Source: Prevotellaceae bacterium
Lineage (GTDB): Bacteria > Bacteroidota > Bacteroidia > Bacteroidales > UBA932
Length of the DNA: 9,330 bases
Assembly: GCA_031289385.1 (NCBI GenBank)
Contig: JAITPP010000151.1
Location: 1 to 9,330 of the forward strand
Direction of reading: 5' to 3'
A program made the position numbers and the translations under genes. Positions 7,101 to 9,330 of this stretch are shown here, in pieces. Numbering within the stretch: the first letter of the stretch is position 1; every line of letters begins with the position of its first letter. The notes below the pieces were generated by a model. That model did no database searches. It was given only the letters and a program-made list of their open reading frames with translations, and was not told the origin of the DNA.

Positions 7101-7765
7101 TAAGCACAAGCACACTGCCTGTTGAGTTAAATATTATTGGCGGAACATCAGTAAATATTGAGAAAATCAGCGATGGATATTATCTTGCAAAAATAGAACA
7201 TGCAGGAACAACAACAATAGAAGCTACACAGTTGGGCGACGACAGCACACTTACCGCAATACCGGAGACATTTGATATTGAGATAATTCCGGCACGATTA
7301 ACAATAAGCCTTGAAGATAAAATGATAAAACAAGGCGACGAAATTCCCGAATTTACAATTATTTACAAAGGTTTTGTTTACGGCGAAACAGAGGCTGTGC
7401 TTATTACGCAACCAATAGTTTATTGCATTGCCACAATGAATTCAGCACCCGGAAAATATACTATTAACGCATTTTCAGCCTCAGCCGAAAATTACGTAAT
7501 AGAATATCAATCGGCAACACTTGATATTCTGGTAAACTTCCCCAACGCCTTCACCCCATACACCCAAGATAATCTGAACGATATTTTTGCCGAAGGACAC
7601 AATGTCAAAATTTTTAACCGCAACGGACAACTAATGTACGAAGGCAATAACGGTTGGGACGGAACACATAAACAAACAGGAAAATTAGCCAACCCCGGCG
7701 TATATTATTATGTTATACTTTGGGATAATAATGTATATCGCGGAAGCATTATGCTTGTGAAATAA
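4136..7765 (+). CDS. Large secreted multidomain protein with T9SS type B (CHU_C, gliding-motility-associated) C-terminal sorting domain
   Basis: This 1209-aa protein starts at GTG 4136, the only start in front of the signal peptide (KKYNK..., hydrophobic 18-30, likely cleavage after AHA at 32). Residues 50-142 are Cys-rich, with CPKC (55-58) and CSICSGQG (127-134). Residues ~145-240 form a pre-peptidase-like beta domain typical of these proteins (PAWFCMKV, DIDIAIWGPF, GKYYMMVITNY). Three Ig-like domains begin near 356, 443 and 520 (the last with SICPGDSV). Four HYR-like modules begin near 610, 695, 777 and 870 (SDTIKPTF, DDTIAPEI, KDTQKPYF). Another beta region (964-1050) precedes an MBG-type domain (1053-1132: ARLTISLED, YKGFVYGETEAVL, PGKYTINA). 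The CHU_C domain is at 1135-1209 (FPNAFTP, FNRNGQLMY, GWDGT, PGVYYYVI). Known family role: export by T9SS, then surface attachment or release. Adhesion or matrix function is inferred. No catalytic domain is visible. Confidence 0.93.
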   Translation: MKKYNKTYNKSIITDIFLSVALIIVTQFGAHAQNTKVEHTHTKTNNQHYNDENNCPKCKDLGYEKCQHNSFDVKDVKDLIPPILYVDPTDPNSNNTCNKFLPFCGDGVMKFETTSCPNHPQNSTATCSICSGQGGFTYGCLTTYPRPAWFCMKVDVAGQVVIHVESSIHNDDIDIAIWGPFDSPTEACANYFYGQSPIACSYSSYSFETMTIPSAVAGKYYMMVITNYQNYLATVDITMTNAGQPGAGQLSCDIVYECSMLSISTNTSVDSCSSSYSVYGVIDFTNAPDTSRLCVVNTALLPNDTFYINPPFSALSEYAYFFNGVPFDSVSPKVIAWFETDTACYKEQSYSVPSKPAPQLEASGGGAICIGDSVMVKFRLRYSCDSATFSYSINDTTIITVTDYSGFEYIIWAKESAVYKPLSISNHVFPSGTISGTVTVTVNPRPIITTQNAAICSGSHTFNCGLSGNTYKYEWKNLATSTVVATTSTFTTSTAGKYQISVKYNSTLCESLDTVELIVFGKPIVTLSASSTSICPGDSVFITALSTHDSITNYEFFRNGTSVQNGIQTIYREGNFMSAATYIAIATCTNDTLVCVGDSSAAITINLVNIDAPVLIIPNDTILYVNSVCFADTTTLSTGFANIEYDTCIRNTNTNITYIDSVYTQNGTTIIKRKWTGTHLSTNQQTTLIQTITLSDTIKPTFVTPNDTVVYKDNDCNYIVDTIITGDITNVADNCTAFANLLISYSDSISDTLILRTWTVIDESGNTVNDIQRIILDDTIAPEIIVNVSDLNLECDGNGNIDEINEWLTDNGNGQARDCSPEIIWENNYSENNFTIDANCIGTKYQTVTFTITDAKGNFTTRNAEITIKDTQKPYFVTYPSNLVLRCDDDSVSAKITNWLAINGGFSANDICNADAITYSNNYAALNFDTTSNCTIEKIATVSFMATDVCGNILSITAKIQIKPARKNVIIAKNHERIYGDTIFMLQAVSTSTLPVELNIIGGTSVNIEKISDGYYLAKIEHAGTTTIEATQLGDDSTLTAIPETFDIEIIPARLTISLEDKMIKQGDEIPEFTIIYKGFVYGETEAVLITQPIVYCIATMNSAPGKYTINAFSASAENYVIEYQSATLDILVNFPNAFTPYTQDNLNDIFAEGHNVKIFNRNGQLMYEGNNGWDGTHKQTGKLANPGVYYYVILWDNNVYRGSIMLVK

Positions 7766-7912
7766 TTTGTTAATTATCAGAAGATTATTAATCAAACTCA
7801 GGTTTGTATTGACATAGTGAACTTCAAAAATAAGAGAACAAAGGCAAGACGAGTGATAAAAACTTGGCGATTAAAGGAATTTTTTTATTAAAAAATTGAT
7901 AAATATAAGCAA

Positions 7913-9070
7913 ATGAAAAAGACAGGTATTTTATCAGGAATATTAATCGTAATATTTCTATTTATGAATTGTTCGGAGAAAAAACGGACATTGGAAGTAC
8001 ATTATTTGAAGGAAGGAACGTTGTGTAACGAAATCATTTCTATTGATTTTATTGACAAGAACGGCAAAATTAATTCGCCCTATATTGATACGATAAAGTT
8101 CAGTTATCTTGATTCTATCGGTTATCCAGAAATGAATCCCGACAAAAGTGTAACTTATACAAAGGCTTATCCGTTGGATTTTTCGAAAAAAATTGAACCG
8201 TATTCTCCCGAATATTATTGCGCTTATACGTTGTATAACATTATCAAGAGCATTGAGTATTATAACAAACTGTTCGACAATAAAATAAACTTCGATTTTT
8301 ATGAAGGATATCGGAACATAGAAGTAACAATAGGCGATGTTCCTTATCTTACATCTCCGAATATTTATATTTTTGAAAAGAACTCCAATCCATCCCCATC
8401 CTTGTTTTTTCACGAAATAGGACATCGCGCTTTTTGGTATATCCAAGCCACTGATGGTTTGGGCATTAAATTCAAAGGCTTGTCAATTATTCACATGGGG
8501 TTACTTGAATATTTTACCGTATCGCTTAATAATTCACCTGTCGTCGGCGAAGATGCTTTACCTGTTAAAATAATCAGAAATGCGGGATTATTGCATCAAT
8601 ATCCACTGAGTGATTCCTTTAATATCAGACATTATCTAAAACTTATGGAAGAATCATATCCCGTTGAAATACAAAATCCGCAAAGTAACATTTCAAAATA
8701 TTTGGCGGCAAGTTATGCTGCTTATGATGACAAAATATTGGATAATATTTATGACAATGATAATCTGTATGATAATCATAGGGGCGGCATGATTCTGACA
8801 AGTACATTATGGCGAATACGCGGAAAAATGGGACAGGAAAATACGGATAAATTAGTAGCGCAAACAATACTGAATTTAAGCAAATACATGGATAAACGCC
8901 CCGATTTTTACAATGCCGACACTGAATCATTACCCGATAAAATTGAATGGTACGATTTATTTTACGGGTTGATACAAAAAGAAAAAGAATTATTTGAAGG
9001 AAAAAATACTCAAATAATTGTGAACGAGTTTGCAAAAACAGGTTATTCTATTGGTTTAGTGAAATATTGA
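7913..9070 (+). CDS. Lipoprotein with gluzincin-type HEIGH zinc metallopeptidase signature
   Basis: The 385-aa protein starts at ATG 7913. Residues 1-19 are a lipoprotein signal ending FMN, with the lipid-bearing Cys at 20; CSEKK after it weakly resembles a Bacteroidota surface-export tag. HEIGH (167-171) is an exact HExxH motif: two zinc His and the catalytic Glu. GLLEYFTVSL places Glu199 28 residues on, as the likely third zinc ligand, in a helix resembling the EGxxDY/EYFA helix of gluzincins. NHRGGMILTSTLWRIR (288-303) matches the conserved HxxGxIxxxxLWxLR stretch of M4/M36-like enzymes, making His289 the probable transition-state His. Residues 21-160 show no recognisable domain. Together these support a thermolysin-like fold in the periplasm or at the surface, but I cannot assign a named family. 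It follows the secreted protein by 147 nt on the same strand with no strong terminator between, so co-transcription is possible. Confidence 0.88.
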   Translation: MKKTGILSGILIVIFLFMNCSEKKRTLEVHYLKEGTLCNEIISIDFIDKNGKINSPYIDTIKFSYLDSIGYPEMNPDKSVTYTKAYPLDFSKKIEPYSPEYYCAYTLYNIIKSIEYYNKLFDNKINFDFYEGYRNIEVTIGDVPYLTSPNIYIFEKNSNPSPSLFFHEIGHRAFWYIQATDGLGIKFKGLSIIHMGLLEYFTVSLNNSPVVGEDALPVKIIRNAGLLHQYPLSDSFNIRHYLKLMEESYPVEIQNPQSNISKYLAASYAAYDDKILDNIYDNDNLYDNHRGGMILTSTLWRIRGKMGQENTDKLVAQTILNLSKYMDKRPDFYNADTESLPDKIEWYDLFYGLIQKEKELFEGKNTQIIVNEFAKTGYSIGLVKY

Positions 9071-9076
9071 AAACTA

Positions 9077-9181
9077 TTATTGAGAGAAGTTTGTAAAATG
9101 CTCACACTTTTTCGGCAGGATTGAGTTCCGAACTATGTAGTAATTGATATTATGACACATTTCAGCCTGCTTTTTGTCCAC
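9077..9181 (-). CDS. Possible small ORF, 34 aa (doubtful)
   Basis: Reading the minus strand, GTG at 9181 opens 34 codons ending TAA at 9079-9077 with TAG directly after. An internal ATG at 9160 would give 27 aa (MCHNINYYIVRNS...). The same frame stays open upstream to a TGA near 9257, across the terminator. The peptide is basic with two Cys and is not low-complexity, and the double stop is suggestive. There is no convincing Shine-Dalgarno and no recognised family. It lies tail to tail with the lipoprotein gene. It may be a remnant or chance frame. Confidence 0.2.
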   Translation of the reverse strand: MDKKQAEMCHNINYYIVRNSILPKKCEHFTNFSQ

Positions 9182-9215
9182 TTGCCCTAAGATACCGCCC
9201 TTTTCAAAAAACAAA

Positions 9216-9244
9216 AAAACGGAGAACAAAAAATTCTCCGTTTT
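9216..9244. terminator. Strong bidirectional Rho-independent terminator
   Basis: AAAACGGAGAA (9216-9226) pairs perfectly with TTCTCCGTTTT (9234-9244), 11 bp around a 7-base loop (CAAAAAA). On the plus strand it ends with TTTTCTT. On the minus strand CCG is followed by TTTTTTTG and more T, an even better T-run. It therefore serves both the lipoprotein gene and the minus-strand gene entering from the right. Confidence 0.88.
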
Positions 9245-9279
9245 CTTAATATTTCACCTGACTTTGACAAAGCGACACC

Positions 9280-9330
9280 CTACCATTTCTCCCAAAAATT
9301 TTCGTCAAAAAGTTGAGCGATTGATTTGTG
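9280..9330 (-). CDS. C-terminal end of a protein entering from the right (partial)
   Basis: The minus strand from 9330 encodes HKSIAQLFDENFWEKW and stops at TAG (9282-9280), 36 nt before the bidirectional terminator. The composition (acidic, two Trp) looks protein-like, but 16 residues do not allow a family call. A second minus-strand frame is also open, to a TAA at 9248-9246 directly beside the terminator (ending ...CQSQVKY), so the frame choice is uncertain. Confidence 0.35.
   Translation of the reverse strand, partial: HKSIAQLFDENFWEKW

Noticed and set aside
7793..7814. Small hairpin CAAAC/GTTTG and a TTGACA after the secreted-protein gene
   Set aside because: The stem is only 5 bp with no T-run, and the TTGACA has no matching -10 element; neither supports a terminator or promoter call.

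Overview
The window looks like part of a Bacteroidota (Bacteroidetes) chromosome, probably from a Bacteroidales-like or Cytophaga-like lineage. The DNA is AT-rich with A/T-rich intergenic spacers. Two candidate promoters fit the Bacteroidota -33/-7 pattern (TTTG, about 20 nt, TAnnTTTG), and Shine-Dalgarno sequences are mostly absent. The protein content agrees: an ECF sigma factor with a TonB_C membrane partner, a large secreted protein with a type IX secretion (type B/CHU_C, gliding-motility-associated) C-terminal sorting domain, and a lipoprotein. No tRNA, rRNA, CRISPR array or complete insertion sequence was found.

Layout. Bases 1-100 hold the apparent last 20 codons of a + strand gene and a strong hairpin terminator. 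Bases 256-2384 are on the minus strand. Read in transcription order they are an ECF sigma factor, an overlapping single-pass membrane protein with a cytoplasmic N-domain and a periplasmic TonB C-domain, and, after a spacer with a 7-bp tandem array, a 154-aa protein of unknown function. An 11-copy, 14-bp tandem array lies just upstream of the sigma gene, so tandem arrays with a shared AGTC(G/A)T core flank the sigma/TonB pair. Bases 2612-3049 contain a CACAAAG-type inverted repeat and a good promoter. Bases 3050-9070 are on the plus strand: an SDR oxidoreductase, a 327-bp spacer with a candidate promoter and two hairpins in an unusually GC-rich patch, a 1209-aa secreted multidomain protein, and a 385-aa lipoprotein with a gluzincin-type HEIGH zinc-protease signature. 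Bases 9071-9330 hold a strong bidirectional terminator, a possible tiny minus-strand ORF, and the apparent end of a minus-strand gene entering from the right.

How the parts may work together. The sigma factor and the TonB_C protein overlap by 8 bp and are very likely a regulatory pair: envelope signal sensor plus sigma factor. The secreted repeat protein and the lipoprotein metallopeptidase are neighbouring cell-surface proteins on the same strand, but nothing in the sequence proves they act together. The SDR looks like an independent single-gene unit. The points most worth a second look are the tandem arrays, whose copy-to-copy variation is almost confined to one CpG, the structured leader ahead of the large secreted protein, the DnaJ-like cysteine motifs in an exported protein, and the metallopeptidase, which I cannot place in a named family.
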